Part shown: piece by piece, positions 35,565 to 44,383 of the stretch
Layout: each line of letters starts with the position of its first letter
Position numbering within the stretch: position 1 is the first letter of the stretch
From: Deltaproteobacteria bacterium UBA6106
GTDB lineage: Bacteria > Desulfobacterota > Syntrophorhabdia > Syntrophorhabdales > Syntrophorhabdaceae
Length of the DNA stretch: 64,000 nt
NCBI GenBank assembly: GCA_002428485.1
Contig: DIWM01000008.1
Span: 10,834-74,833, forward strand
Direction of reading: 5' to 3'
Made by a program: the position numbers and the translations under genes
The notes under the pieces: generated by a model
What the model was told of the DNA's origin: nothing
The model's input: only the letters and a program-made list of their open reading frames with translations
Databases searched by the model: none

Positions 35565-37586
35565 ATGGAAGACCGTAAAAAGACAAAAGAACAACTCGTC
35601 AATGAGCTTGCAGAGATGCGCAGGAGAATTGCCGGGCTGGAGCAATCGGAAGCCGGGCGCAAAGGGGCCGAGGAAGCGCTTCATGAAAGCGAGTCAAGAT
35701 TCCGTGCTCTTACTGAAAACAGTATTGCATCTATCTTTGTCATCCAGGGAGAGAGGTATGTATACATCAACCCTGCTTTTACCAGAATGACAGGGTATGT
35801 TTTTGAGGACCTTGCATCCATGAATTTCTGGGACCTTATCCATCCTGATATGCGCGATCTGGTAAAATCAAGAGGCATGGCACGCCAAAAGAAAGTGAAT
35901 GTGTCCCCACGGTATGAGCTGAGGTTCATCACAAAATCCGGAAGAGAAGGGATCGGCGACTTCGGGGCAACGTACATTGAATTTCGCGGCAAGCCGGCCA
36001 TATTAGGCTCGGTATTTGATATAACAGAGCATAAAAGGGTGCAGGAGGCATTAAAAAAGAGCGAGGAACGTTACCGCAGTATTGTCGAGAATGCCATCGA
36101 AGGGATATTCCAGAGCACCCCTAATGGACGTTACTTGAGCGCAAATCCTTCGCTCGCCAGGATGTATGGATACAGTTCCCCCCAGGAACTGATCGATTCC
36201 ATTGCCAACATAGAAACTGAACAGTACGTAAATTCTTTAGATCGCATTACTCTGAAAACGCTTTACGAAAAATACGGTTACGTTGAGAGATTTGAGACCC
36301 AGTTGTATCGTAAAGACAAAAGTCAAATCTGGATTTCGATGAACGCCCGGGTAGTTCGCGATGCAGACGGGTCTGTGCTTTTCTACGAAGGTACGGCTGA
36401 AGACATTACCGATAGAAAAAAGGCTGAAGAAGAAAAAAGAAATCTTCAATCTCAACTCCTCCAGGCCCAGAAGATGGAAGCGATAGGAACGCTGGCCGGA
36501 GGTAGTGCTCATGATTTCAACAACATCCTCACGGCGCTCATCGGCTATGGGAATCTTTTGCAGATGGGTATTGAGAAGGATAACCCGTTGCGGGTATATG
36601 TTGACCAGATAATTGCATCGTCAGAGAAGGCTGCCAACCTTATCCATAGTCTCCTGGTCTTTAGCAGGAAACAGGTAATGGAGCTCAAGCCGTATAAAGT
36701 ACGGACCATTATAACGGGGATAGAAAAGCTCCTGAAGAGGCTCCTTACCGAAGACATCGAGCTCAAGGTAGTGCTCTCCGATAAAAAATCGACCATTATG
36801 GCAGACATTACACAGATGGACCAGGTATTGATGAACCTTGCCACAAATGCACGTGATGCCATGCCCGGTGGTGGGCGGCTTACTATCGAGGCGGCTGAGA
36901 TAGAATTAGATAACACATTTATCAACACGCACGGCTATGGTCAACCGGGCGCGTATGTACTTATCTCTGCTTCCGACACCGGTACCGGCATGGATGAAGC
37001 AACAAAAGAACGGATATTCGATCCATTCTTTACTACCAAAGAGGTCGGGAAAGGGACGGGGCTTGGTCTCTCCACGGTCTACGGCATCATCAAACAGCAT
37101 AACGGTTATATTGAAGTACAAAGCGAACCGGGTCAGGGGACAACCTTCCGCATCTACTTCCCAGTAGTAAACGCAAAAGAACAGACAAAAGAATCAGCGC
37201 TGTTTACTGCCAGGGGAGGGGCAGAGACTATACTCGTTGCAGAGGATAATTTGGCGGTAAGGAGCCTTACCAGGGAAATCCTCACCATGTCAGGGTATAC
37301 AGTGATCGAGGCAGTCGATGGGGAGGATGCCGTTCAGAAATTTATGGAACACAGAGATGCAATAGCCATCGTGATCCTTGATGTGGTGATGCCAAAAAAG
37401 AACGGCAAAGAGGTTTACGAGGAGATAGGGAAATTAAGACCCGGCATCAAAGTTATTTTCACCAGCGGGTACACCGGGGACATTGTCCTTGATAAAGGGA
37501 TTCGCGATGATATGTTTGATTTCATAAAAAAACCCCTCCTGCCGGACGAACTCCTCCTGAAAGTAAGAACGGTGCTGGACAGGTAA
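35565..37586 (+). CDS. Hybrid sensor histidine kinase (PAS-PAS-HisKA-HATPase-receiver)
   Basis: A 673-residue soluble kinase. An N-terminal coiled coil (KKTKEQLVNELAEMRRRIAGLEQSE) is followed by two PAS domains (about 45-170 and 170-290), then a H-box AGGSAHDFNNILTALIGYG with phospho-His, an HATPase with N-box (LATNARDAMPGG), G1 SDTGTGMD and G2 GTGLGLSTV, and a C-terminal receiver (ETILVAEDNLAVRSL ... AIVILDVVMPKKNGKE) with the phospho-Asp in ILD and the conserved K in FIKKP. There is no membrane segment, so the signal is cytosolic (redox, ligand). No output regulator is adjacent apart from the divergent methyltransferase and the ferredoxin gene. Confidence 0.93.
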   Translation: MEDRKKTKEQLVNELAEMRRRIAGLEQSEAGRKGAEEALHESESRFRALTENSIASIFVIQGERYVYINPAFTRMTGYVFEDLASMNFWDLIHPDMRDLVKSRGMARQKKVNVSPRYELRFITKSGREGIGDFGATYIEFRGKPAILGSVFDITEHKRVQEALKKSEERYRSIVENAIEGIFQSTPNGRYLSANPSLARMYGYSSPQELIDSIANIETEQYVNSLDRITLKTLYEKYGYVERFETQLYRKDKSQIWISMNARVVRDADGSVLFYEGTAEDITDRKKAEEEKRNLQSQLLQAQKMEAIGTLAGGSAHDFNNILTALIGYGNLLQMGIEKDNPLRVYVDQIIASSEKAANLIHSLLVFSRKQVMELKPYKVRTIITGIEKLLKRLLTEDIELKVVLSDKKSTIMADITQMDQVLMNLATNARDAMPGGGRLTIEAAEIELDNTFINTHGYGQPGAYVLISASDTGTGMDEATKERIFDPFFTTKEVGKGTGLGLSTVYGIIKQHNGYIEVQSEPGQGTTFRIYFPVVNAKEQTKESALFTARGGAETILVAEDNLAVRSLTREILTMSGYTVIEAVDGEDAVQKFMEHRDAIAIVILDVVMPKKNGKEVYEEIGKLRPGIKVIFTSGYTGDIVLDKGIRDDMFDFIKKPLLPDELLLKVRTVLDR

Positions 37587-37589
37587 CGT

Positions 37590-38393
37590 TTACAGGTATG
37601 TTTCAGGCTCTTTCCTTTTACGGCAGTTCATAAACAACTGTTCCGCCTTATGAAGTATCCGCGAATCTTCCATGGTCCTCGCCCCGGTTGGACAGTTTTT
37701 GACGCAGGCGCAGCACCTGATGCATACGCTCTGGTCTGTCACGACCATGTCTTCTATGGTAATAGCCCCGGTCGGGCAAACTGAGGCGCATTTTTTGCAT
37801 TTTGTGCATGCTGTCTCTTGCGTGACAGGGGATACCTTCGGCAGCGGCGGAGGTTCCCTGTAAGGAAAGCCACCGGGTACCTGTAACGGCAGGGTCTCGT
37901 CAGACGGCTGCATAGCTTTTATTTTCTCACGGATCATTTTTCCGAATTCCTTCGCTTTTATCAGGTCTTCCGCATCAGGCCGACCGGCGGCGATTGGCAT
38001 GGCACTGGTGGAAAGCGAGTGTTCACCGATGAAGGCGCCGGCGGCAACGGGCTTGAACCCCGCTTCCAGGGCAAGGTCCCTTAATTCCAGGAGGGCGTCT
38101 TCGTACTCTCTGTTGCCATATACGACCACGACAGCAGCCGGCGTGTCGTTTCCCTTGATCCTTCGCAGCCTGGAGATCGTATCAGCCGGCAGGCGTCCTA
38201 TGTACACGGGAGATCCTATGATAGCCAGTTCATCGTGCATTTCCACTATCTCCCGCATACTTGAATCATGCGGCGTCAGATCAACGTGTTCAACCGTGGA
38301 AGCCTGAAATCCCTGCGCAATACCCTCCAAAACCTTTTTTGTCGTTTGAGTCGGTGAAAAGTAGATCAGTTTTAATGCGCCGATATCCATCAT
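37590..38393 (-). CDS. EFR1-type flavodoxin-ferredoxin protein
   Basis: A 267-residue protein from the ATG at 38393 (GAGGG upstream; the frame is open to 38420). The N-terminal half is a flavodoxin-like domain (LIYFSPTQTTKKVLEGIAQG, FMN phosphate loop; GSPVYIGRLPAD). The C-terminal half carries two [4Fe-4S] clusters (CTKCKKCASVCPTGAI, CIRCCACVKNCPTGAR). EFR1 proteins are cytosolic electron carriers of unclear partner. The stop lies 3 nt from the end of the convergent kinase gene. Confidence 0.88.
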   Translation of the reverse strand: MMDIGALKLIYFSPTQTTKKVLEGIAQGFQASTVEHVDLTPHDSSMREIVEMHDELAIIGSPVYIGRLPADTISRLRRIKGNDTPAAVVVVYGNREYEDALLELRDLALEAGFKPVAAGAFIGEHSLSTSAMPIAAGRPDAEDLIKAKEFGKMIREKIKAMQPSDETLPLQVPGGFPYREPPPLPKVSPVTQETACTKCKKCASVCPTGAITIEDMVVTDQSVCIRCCACVKNCPTGARTMEDSRILHKAEQLFMNCRKRKEPETYL

Positions 38394-38577
38394 TACCCTC
38401 ACAGTGAGACTTTTTTTCACAATATTTTTTACTTATCTTATAGCATGAATCCTGGATAATAACCAGGAAGCAGGACGATTCCCTGATGCGTAAAAGCCGG
38501 CGGCAAAAAATAATAATTGGGGGATTTGGATTGACAATGTTGCAGGGCTTTTGTTACTGTTTTTTTAACCTTTCATT

Positions 38578-39888
38578 ATGTACAGCGATGCCCTATACGT
38601 CAAGCTGTTAGACAGCATAGCGGTCGGGATCTTTACTGTCAACAACAACTGGGAGATAACCTTTTTCAACAGCGAGGCGGAAAAGATAACCGGATTCACA
38701 AAAGAAGAGGCAATCGGCTGTAAATGCTATGAGATCTTCAGGACAGACCTCTGCCATGAGGGTTGCCATCTTAAACGTGCCATCAGATCAAGGACAAAGA
38801 TCGTAAAAGTGAGAAATATAATCCTTACCAAAAGCAACAAAGAAACCCCGGTCGATGTAACGGTCTCAATATTACGGAATGATAAAGGAAAAATAATCGG
38901 CGGCATCGAATCTTTCCTTGATGATTCTGTCCGGGTGTCGCTGGAAAAGGAGATATATAAGTCATATGTGTTTGATGATATTGTCGGAAAAGACGAAAAG
39001 GTCCTCAATCTTTTTGAGATCTTTTCTTGCCTGGCGAGAACAGACACGCAAATCCTCATCGTCGGCGAGACGGGTACAGGCAAGGACATCTTCGCACGTG
39101 CGATACACAACATGAGTTCCAGGAATGATAAGCCTTTTGTGAAGGTAAACTGCGCCGCTTTGCCCGCCAACCTGATCGAATCAGAGCTGTTCGGCTATAA
39201 AAAGGGGGCATTTACCGACGCAAGAAACGATAAACCCGGCAGGTTCCAGTCGGCAGAAGGCGGAACGATCCTCCTTGACGAGATCGGCGACCTCCCTATT
39301 GAGTTGCAGGCGAAGCTTTTGCAGGTACTTGATGAAAAGATGTTTTACCCCCTGGGTTCAGCAAAACCGATAAAGGTCGATGTGAGGATCATCGCGACAA
39401 CAAATAAAGACCTGCAGCAAATGTTAAAAAGCGGGTCGTTCAGGGAAGACCTGTACTATCGCCTGAATGTGGAGGAAATCAAGATCCCTCCTTTAAGGGA
39501 GAGGGCTGTCGACATCCCTCTGCTTGCAGATCACTTTCTTCACCAATATTCAAATAAACTGGATAAGCATGTGCAAAGGGCGAACCCGGGAGCGATGAAG
39601 ATTTTGCTTAACTACCCCTATCCGGGTAATGTGAGGGAGTTGAAGCACATTATTGAGCATGCGGTCATAGTATGCAATGGCGATGAAATCAATATAGACG
39701 ACCTGCCCCTTTCTCTAAGGAAAAAGGTTTCTCATGTCCCTGCCCACAACGAGGAGGGTGAGTTTCTCGATGCCCTGAGGAGCAATGGGTGGAACCAGGG
39801 AAAAGCTGCGAAGGCATTAAAGATCAACAGGACCACCCTCTGGCGCAAGATGAAAAAGTACGGCCTTCAGCGTAAAAGTGTTGCATAA
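38578..39888 (+). CDS. Sigma54-dependent activator with PAS domain (enhancer-binding protein)
   Basis: A 436-residue regulator. Residues 1-115 are a PAS domain with four closely spaced Cys (C48, C50, C59, C63) that could form a redox or metal site. The AAA+ domain (about 130-360) has Walker A GETGTGKD (163-170), loop GAFTDA (210-215) and Walker B GGTILLDEIGD (228-238). The Fis-type HTH (KAAKALKINRTTLWRKMKKYG) ends it. The sigma54-contact loop is GAFTDA rather than the common GAFTGA. It activates sigma54-RNA polymerase from enhancer sites. TGCAAC sites lie at its own 3' end, and a -24/-12 promoter precedes the next gene. Confidence 0.93.
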   Translation: MYSDALYVKLLDSIAVGIFTVNNNWEITFFNSEAEKITGFTKEEAIGCKCYEIFRTDLCHEGCHLKRAIRSRTKIVKVRNIILTKSNKETPVDVTVSILRNDKGKIIGGIESFLDDSVRVSLEKEIYKSYVFDDIVGKDEKVLNLFEIFSCLARTDTQILIVGETGTGKDIFARAIHNMSSRNDKPFVKVNCAALPANLIESELFGYKKGAFTDARNDKPGRFQSAEGGTILLDEIGDLPIELQAKLLQVLDEKMFYPLGSAKPIKVDVRIIATTNKDLQQMLKSGSFREDLYYRLNVEEIKIPPLRERAVDIPLLADHFLHQYSNKLDKHVQRANPGAMKILLNYPYPGNVRELKHIIEHAVIVCNGDEINIDDLPLSLRKKVSHVPAHNEEGEFLDALRSNGWNQGKAAKALKINRTTLWRKMKKYGLQRKSVA

Positions 39889-39918
39889 ATGCAACATATG
39901 TATGCAACAATATGCAAC
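39880..39918 (+). promoter_or_regulatory. Enhancer (activator-binding) sites, TGCAAC repeats
   Basis: A perfect palindrome GTTGCATAAATGCAAC at 39880-39895 overlaps the activator's stop codon. Two more ATGCAAC half sites follow at 39902-39908 and 39912-39918. They sit 75-115 bp upstream of the sigma54 promoter, the expected place for an enhancer-binding protein. That the preceding gene's product binds them is inference. Confidence 0.7.
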
Positions 39919-39992
39919 AAATCCGTCAAATCCCCCTGTTTACCAAATATTAACATATTGATATAATGAGTAATTTACCAACCGGGGAAAAC

Positions 39993-40006
39993 GGCATACA
40001 ACTTGC
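39993..40006 (+). promoter_or_regulatory. Sigma54 (-24/-12) promoter
   Basis: CGGCATACAACTTGCT contains GG at 39993-39994 and GC at 40005-40006 with exactly 10 nt between, matching TGGCAC-N5-TTGCW at most positions. The start of transcription would be near 40018, giving an 8-nt leader to the next gene. Confidence 0.75.
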
Positions 40007-40025
40007 TGCCTAATCAGCTATTCTT

Positions 40026-40355
40026 ATGAAATTTGCTGTCTGCTGCCTGAATGGAAGGGTATCTCCTCTGGTCAAATATTCAAGAGAGGTCGTGGTGGTG
40101 TCGGTCGGCCGCAGGGGACAGAAGATAATCAAGAAGATCCCTGCCGTTTCCCTGAAGCCGTCAGAGCTTATCGACCTGTTGCAAAACATGAAAGTAGGCC
40201 TGTTGATTTGCGGCGGTATAAAAGAGGAATGTCAACAAGTACTGAGAAGCAATAACATCGAATTCATAAAAAACGTAATCGGCAATATTGATGATGTGGT
40301 GAAAAGCTGCCTGGATGGCACACTTCATGCTGATGTCGTTATTAATTCACCATAG
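40026..40355 (+). CDS. NifX/NifB-type (dinitrogenase cofactor-like) small protein
   Basis: A 109-residue protein of the NifX/NafY/ORP-like fold that binds iron-molybdenum or other metal-sulfur clusters. It opens with MKFAVCCLNGRVSPLVKYSREVVVV, runs through VGLLICGGIKEECQQVLRSNNIEFIKNVIGNIDDVV, and has the usual length of about 110. Members with Cys near the start can hold Fe-S or Mo-Cu clusters. It is the first gene under the sigma54 promoter, with a very short leader and no obvious ribosome site. The orp operons of Desulfovibrio are also controlled by sigma54 and a cognate activator, so a metal-cluster or redox role is plausible. Confidence 0.8.
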   Translation: MKFAVCCLNGRVSPLVKYSREVVVVSVGRRGQKIIKKIPAVSLKPSELIDLLQNMKVGLLICGGIKEECQQVLRSNNIEFIKNVIGNIDDVVKSCLDGTLHADVVINSP

Positions 40356-40454
40356 AACATCATGAAGGCTACGTGCAATTTCTGTAAAGGGGAATGCAAC
40401 GATTGGCCGGCTATAACTGGTGGTTTCGGCTTAATACTAAAAAAGGAGGAAGGT

Positions 40455-42389
40455 ATGAGTGCGCTCTTGGGTACTGTGCAACGTTTCTGGGATTGGCAAT
40501 GGAAGGTGCATTACAGCGCGAAGCGATTCTTGCTCTTTCGGTCAAGTGCGGTCAATGAAAGCGGCCCCGGGCCTGGCTCGAAAGACTTATCGGAAGGCGC
40601 CCCCGCAAAGGCCGGAGGCAGCGTTCCGCCTCCGTCGAAGGCAAAGGAGGGCGGCCCCAAGCCATACAGCAAGCGGAACATGATCGGGTTGATCGGCGGC
40701 ATTGTTGTGTTGATCATAGGACTTGCCATGCCGGCACCCCAGAGCATGAACCGGGTTGCCGGGAAGATGGCAATTGAAAAGGCAGCCCCGGAAGTGCTCA
40801 AGGCAGGGGTCGAGGCGAACGTCCTGGCATTGAACAAGAAAGGAAAGGTCAAAGAGGTTACCGATCCGGCGGCGTTTCTGGAATGGACAAAGAAGGCGCA
40901 GCCAAAGGTTTACGCAGCGACAAGGGCGAGCGCAAAGGCCATGAAGAACTGCCTGGCGGTCATGTTTATCATGGTTATCTGGTGGATATGCGAATCGGTG
41001 CCGTGGGGCGTGGCGGCGCTGCTTCCGGTGGCCATCTTCCCTCTGGCAGGAGTTGCCAACGCGGCGAAAGCGAGCGCCCCCTATGCAAACAAGACAATTA
41101 TTTTGTTCATCGCTGCCTTTTTCATCGCCGAGGCCATGCTGAAATGGAACTTCCACCGCAGGGTCGCGCTCTTCATAGTGGACAAGATCGGTGCAAGTCC
41201 CAAGCGCATAGTGCTGGGGTTCATGGTGGCCTGCGCCTTTCTGTCAATGTGGATATCCAACACGGCGACCGCCATGATGATGATGCCTATGGCCCTCGCC
41301 GTTATTCTCCACACGGTGGAGGTGGGGAAGCGATTGCAGGAACAGGGACAATTGAAGGGAGTTAATTTTACTGCAGGCGCTTATATCTTCGGAAGCTGCC
41401 TGATGCTGGGGATCGCCTATTCGAGCAACAGCGGAGGGATGGGGACGCTGATCGGGACGCCGCCCAACCTCATCTACGCCGGACAATTGCAGCTTATGTT
41501 CCCTGGAGCCCCCAAGGTTGATTTCGCACGGTGGCTGGTGATTGGGGTCCCCCTGGCCTGGATCACGACCATCGGCCTCTGGGCGCTGCTCGTCTTCTGG
41601 CTGCGGCGGCCCGAGATCAAGGAGCTTCCCGGCGGCCCGCAGTTGATAAAAGAAGAACGTGCTAAGATGGGGCCCTGGGGCAAAGGGGAGAAGGCGGTGG
41701 GGATTATCTTTCTGATCACGGCGCTTGCCTGGATCTTCAGCGGCGAGAAGAAGATCGGCGAGACGACCATCTACGGGCTCCAGACGATCTTTCCGTGGAT
41801 CGATGATTCCACCATTGCCGTTTTCATGGCCGTAGCGCTGTTTTGCATCCCTGTAAGCCTGGAGAAGAACGATTTCGCATTGACCTGGGACTGGGCCATA
41901 AAAATTCCCTGGGGAATCGTGCTCCTCTTCGGCGGAGGCTTCTCTCTTGCCGCCGCCATATCGTCCACAGGTGCCGGCACCTGGGTGGGCAACCAACTGG
42001 CCGGCCTTGCGAACTGGCCCCTGCTATGGCTCATGTTCGCCGTTGCAGCCGTCGTCGCCGCCTTGTCAACGGTTGCGACCAATACGGCGGTTACCGCAGT
42101 ATTCATGCCGATCCTGGGCACCATGGCCCTGGCCACCTCCTTTGACCCAAGGTTCCTGATGATCCTCGGCTGCCTTGCTGCCCAGTGTGCCTATGCGCTG
42201 CCGGTAGCGACTACGGGAAACGCAATTTGTTTCGGTTCCGGGTATATTGATATGGTTGACATGGTAAAGGTGGGCATCGTATGCTCCATAGTTGCGATCA
42301 TCATCGCCGTATTCGGTTCTCTGGTATTCATGGGGCCGGCCTTTGGCGTTTCGCCAAGCGTGGTCCCGCCGTGGATGACAGGAGGGTAA
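40455..42389 (+). CDS. DASS-family (SLC13) anion transporter
   Basis: A 644-residue inner-membrane symporter starting at the ATG at 40455, preceded by AAAAGGAGG. The frame is open to 40362; that 31-codon lead (C-rich: CNFCKGECNDW) is not needed for the family. After a hydrophilic N-terminal region rich in G, P and K (about 20-75), the core begins. FLSMWISNTATAMMMMP and LSTVATNTAVTAVFMP are the two SNT-type hairpin motifs that bind Na+ and substrate, and GMGTLIGTPPNLIYAGQ is the loop. Substrates of the family are C4-dicarboxylates, citrate or sulfate. Cotranscribed with the NifX-like gene 99 nt upstream. Confidence 0.88.
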   Translation: MSALLGTVQRFWDWQWKVHYSAKRFLLFRSSAVNESGPGPGSKDLSEGAPAKAGGSVPPPSKAKEGGPKPYSKRNMIGLIGGIVVLIIGLAMPAPQSMNRVAGKMAIEKAAPEVLKAGVEANVLALNKKGKVKEVTDPAAFLEWTKKAQPKVYAATRASAKAMKNCLAVMFIMVIWWICESVPWGVAALLPVAIFPLAGVANAAKASAPYANKTIILFIAAFFIAEAMLKWNFHRRVALFIVDKIGASPKRIVLGFMVACAFLSMWISNTATAMMMMPMALAVILHTVEVGKRLQEQGQLKGVNFTAGAYIFGSCLMLGIAYSSNSGGMGTLIGTPPNLIYAGQLQLMFPGAPKVDFARWLVIGVPLAWITTIGLWALLVFWLRRPEIKELPGGPQLIKEERAKMGPWGKGEKAVGIIFLITALAWIFSGEKKIGETTIYGLQTIFPWIDDSTIAVFMAVALFCIPVSLEKNDFALTWDWAIKIPWGIVLLFGGGFSLAAAISSTGAGTWVGNQLAGLANWPLLWLMFAVAAVVAALSTVATNTAVTAVFMPILGTMALATSFDPRFLMILGCLAAQCAYALPVATTGNAICFGSGYIDMVDMVKVGIVCSIVAIIIAVFGSLVFMGPAFGVSPSVVPPWMTGG

Positions 42390-42491
42390 TTCCGGCGGCA
42401 GGGCGTTTGTCAGTGGGCGCGGCTGCGTTCGCAGAGGATGCGGCCCACCCACTGGAAGAGATTTAAGAAAAATTAAGAACAGGAGGTCGCT

Positions 42492-43328
42492 ATGACAGTG
42501 ACGTTGACAACGCTGAGCGAAAACACCGCGGGAAGGCCGGATTTCATGGCCGAGTGGGGGCAAAGTATTCTTGTACAAACTGACGGATGCACGGTGCTGT
42601 TCGACGTGGGCGGCAGCAATGTGGTGCTTGCAAATGCGGACAGGCTTGGGATCGACCTGACGAAGATAGACGCCATTGTATTGAGCCACGGACACCATGA
42701 CCACACCGGCGGGCTGTGTGATGTTTTGAAGAGGCTGGGAAGAAAGAGGGTGATCGCGCATCCGGACATATGGGACATAAAATATGCCAAGCGCCCCCTC
42801 GAGGACAAGGAAGCCTTTATCGGCATTCCCTTCGCCAGGGAAGAACTTGAGCATCTCGGGGCATCGTTCGAGCTGACGCCTGAACCCGTTTCGTTAAGCG
42901 ACCGCGTGATGACGACGGGCGAAGTCGAGATGACGACGGACTTTGAAATCATAGAGCGAAATCTGTTTTTAAAAGAAAGAGGGAAATTCGTCCAAGACCC
43001 TCTGGCCGATGATCTTGCATTGATTGTGAGGATGGATGAGGGGTTGCTGGTTGTGCTCGGGTGCGCCCACCGCGGGACGATCAACACGATCCGCCATGCG
43101 CAGAAGCTCACCGGGGAGAAGCGCGTCTATGCGGTTGTCGGCGGGACCCATCTTGCCCCGGCATCGGAAGAGCGCATAGAGAGGACCATACAGGAGCTCA
43201 AAGATATCGGCGTGCAGAAGATCGGCATATCGCACTGCAACGGGTTTTACGCCTCAGCCCGGGTTGCCCGGGCATTCGGTGATAAATTTTTTCTGAACAA
43301 TGCGGGGACCCAGATAACCATCCCTTGA
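42492..43328 (+). CDS. MBL-fold metallo-hydrolase
   Basis: A 278-residue cytosolic protein with the metallo-beta-lactamase fold: LSHGHHDHTGG (H-x-H-x-D-H motif), LGCAHRGTINTI, YAVVGGTHLA and ISHCNGF. The group next to archaeal 7,8-dihydropterin-6-methyl-4-(beta-D-ribofuranosyl)aminobenzene 5'-phosphate synthase has this order. It could hydrolyse a small metabolite. The ATG at 42492 follows AACAGGAGGTCGCT. It is the last gene of the sigma54 unit (103 nt after the transporter). Confidence 0.85.
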   Translation: MTVTLTTLSENTAGRPDFMAEWGQSILVQTDGCTVLFDVGGSNVVLANADRLGIDLTKIDAIVLSHGHHDHTGGLCDVLKRLGRKRVIAHPDIWDIKYAKRPLEDKEAFIGIPFAREELEHLGASFELTPEPVSLSDRVMTTGEVEMTTDFEIIERNLFLKERGKFVQDPLADDLALIVRMDEGLLVVLGCAHRGTINTIRHAQKLTGEKRVYAVVGGTHLAPASEERIERTIQELKDIGVQKIGISHCNGFYASARVARAFGDKFFLNNAGTQITIP

Positions 43329-43339
43329 CCTCGATATAG

Positions 43340-43366
43340 ATAGGGGACGTTGGCAACGTCCCCTAT
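43340..43366. repeat. Palindrome with GGGGACGTT ends (minimal REP-like copy)
   Basis: ATAGGGGACGTT at 43340-43351 and its exact complement at 43355-43366, with a GGC loop. It lacks a T-run, so it is a poor terminator, though it may stabilise mRNA ends. Its ends match the larger elements at 59908 and 55274. Confidence 0.75.
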
Positions 43367-43377
43367 GATCGCTATTT

Positions 43378-43836
43378 CTATTTTATGACCAGTACAGGAC
43401 ATTTGGAACCATTAACAACATTACGAGCCACACTGCCGATCAAGTATTTTGCAATGCCCGTTCTCCCCAGAGAGGCGATCACGATCAGGTCGATCTTTTT
43501 TTCTTGCGCCTCCTTAAGTATTGCCTGGTAAGGAACACCCAGGCGGACATTAGCAGCTACGTCCACCTTTGTGGCCTGCGGAAATTTTTCAAGCTGATTT
43601 TGCAATTTATTATCTGTCTCGGCCCGTTGACGATCTTTAACCTCCCGCCACATTTTTTTACTGAGACCAAAATCATGTGCTGTAACGGCTACGGGGCGGT
43701 AAAGCTCCTCATGGATAACGTGGAGAAGGAAAACCTTTGCGTGGTACTGTTTGGCCATGTCGAGAGCCTGTTCTAATGCTTTATCCGAATGTTCTGAAAA
43801 ATCCGTTGGTACAAGAATCCTGGTTGGCTTCAGCAT
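43378..43836 (-). CDS. Universal stress protein (UspA family)
   Basis: A 152-residue cytosolic protein: ILVPTDFSEHSDKALEQALDMA at the start and VIASLGRTGIAKYLIGSVARNVVNGSKCPVLVIK at the end. The G-x2-G...GS nucleotide-binding motif suggests an ATP-binding Usp. Such proteins support survival under stress or starvation. ATG at 43836 with AAAGGAGGTC upstream. It is followed on the same strand by nothing but the palindrome, and preceded by the truncated kinase gene. Confidence 0.92.
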   Translation of the reverse strand: MLKPTRILVPTDFSEHSDKALEQALDMAKQYHAKVFLLHVIHEELYRPVAVTAHDFGLSKKMWREVKDRQRAETDNKLQNQLEKFPQATKVDVAANVRLGVPYQAILKEAQEKKIDLIVIASLGRTGIAKYLIGSVARNVVNGSKCPVLVIK

Positions 43837-43932
43837 CTTTCGTGACCTCCTTTGGTCGTAATCTGTATTTAATTATAGCAGAGATCAGCGAGCATCGATA
43901 GGGTCGTTCGCAGGCGATGCATAATACTGTTT

Positions 43933-44307
43933 TTATTCGTTGAGAGTGTCCCGCTTTTTCGATGGATTGCATGGCAGGAGAATGTTCATATCCTCCTCGC
44001 TGAAGGAAGGAGGTGTCTGTTGCAAGGCACCGAGGAGGTTCTGGATCGCCATATCTGCCCGGATGGCAGAATTTTTTATCCTCTCGCAGGCATCGATGAG
44101 TGTGCTGTCTTTGACCGATGACTGGACATATACGATCCCCTGAAGGATGATGCCAAGAGGGTTTTTCAGCTCATGGGCGATCTTTGCGGAAAGCTGCCCG
44201 AGGGATGCCATCTTTTCTGATTCCGATTGTTCCAGCCCTTTGATCCTCTGTTTCAGGACGGATATTTCTTCGAGCAGTTCTTGATTTGTTTTGGGCTGAT
44301 CGTTCAT
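43933..44307 (-). pseudogene. Histidine kinase fragment lacking its ATPase domain
   Basis: A 124-residue open frame. A short coiled coil and HisKA helix pair (SEKMASLGQLSAKIAHELKNPLGI, phospho-His H45) run to EEDMNIL (about residue 109), then jump directly to LPCNPSKKRDTLNE. The intact paralogue at 45817-47046 has 140 more codons at that point (N, G1 and G2 boxes) and ends LPRNPLENRDALDG. So this is an in-frame deletion derivative that also lost the PAS region. It keeps a start and stop and could still act as a phospho-acceptor domain, but it is probably non-functional as a kinase. Confidence 0.8.
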
Positions 44308-44383
44308 ATGGCTTCTCTACACCTCAATATATTTTTTGCCGGGAAAAGTTACAAGATGTAAAATGAATATACGGGTTAACCAG

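Noticed and set aside
38520..38560. Sigma54 promoter ahead of the activator gene (TTGGATTGACAATGTTGCAG)
   Set aside because: The GG to GC distance is 12 nt rather than 10. A sigma70 reading (TTGACA at 38531, TTACTG 17 nt on) is possible but weak, so it was not listed as a feature.
43340..43366. Intrinsic terminator of the sigma54 operon
   Set aside because: A perfect stem but no following T-run, and its ends match the REP-like elements, so it is treated as a repeat.
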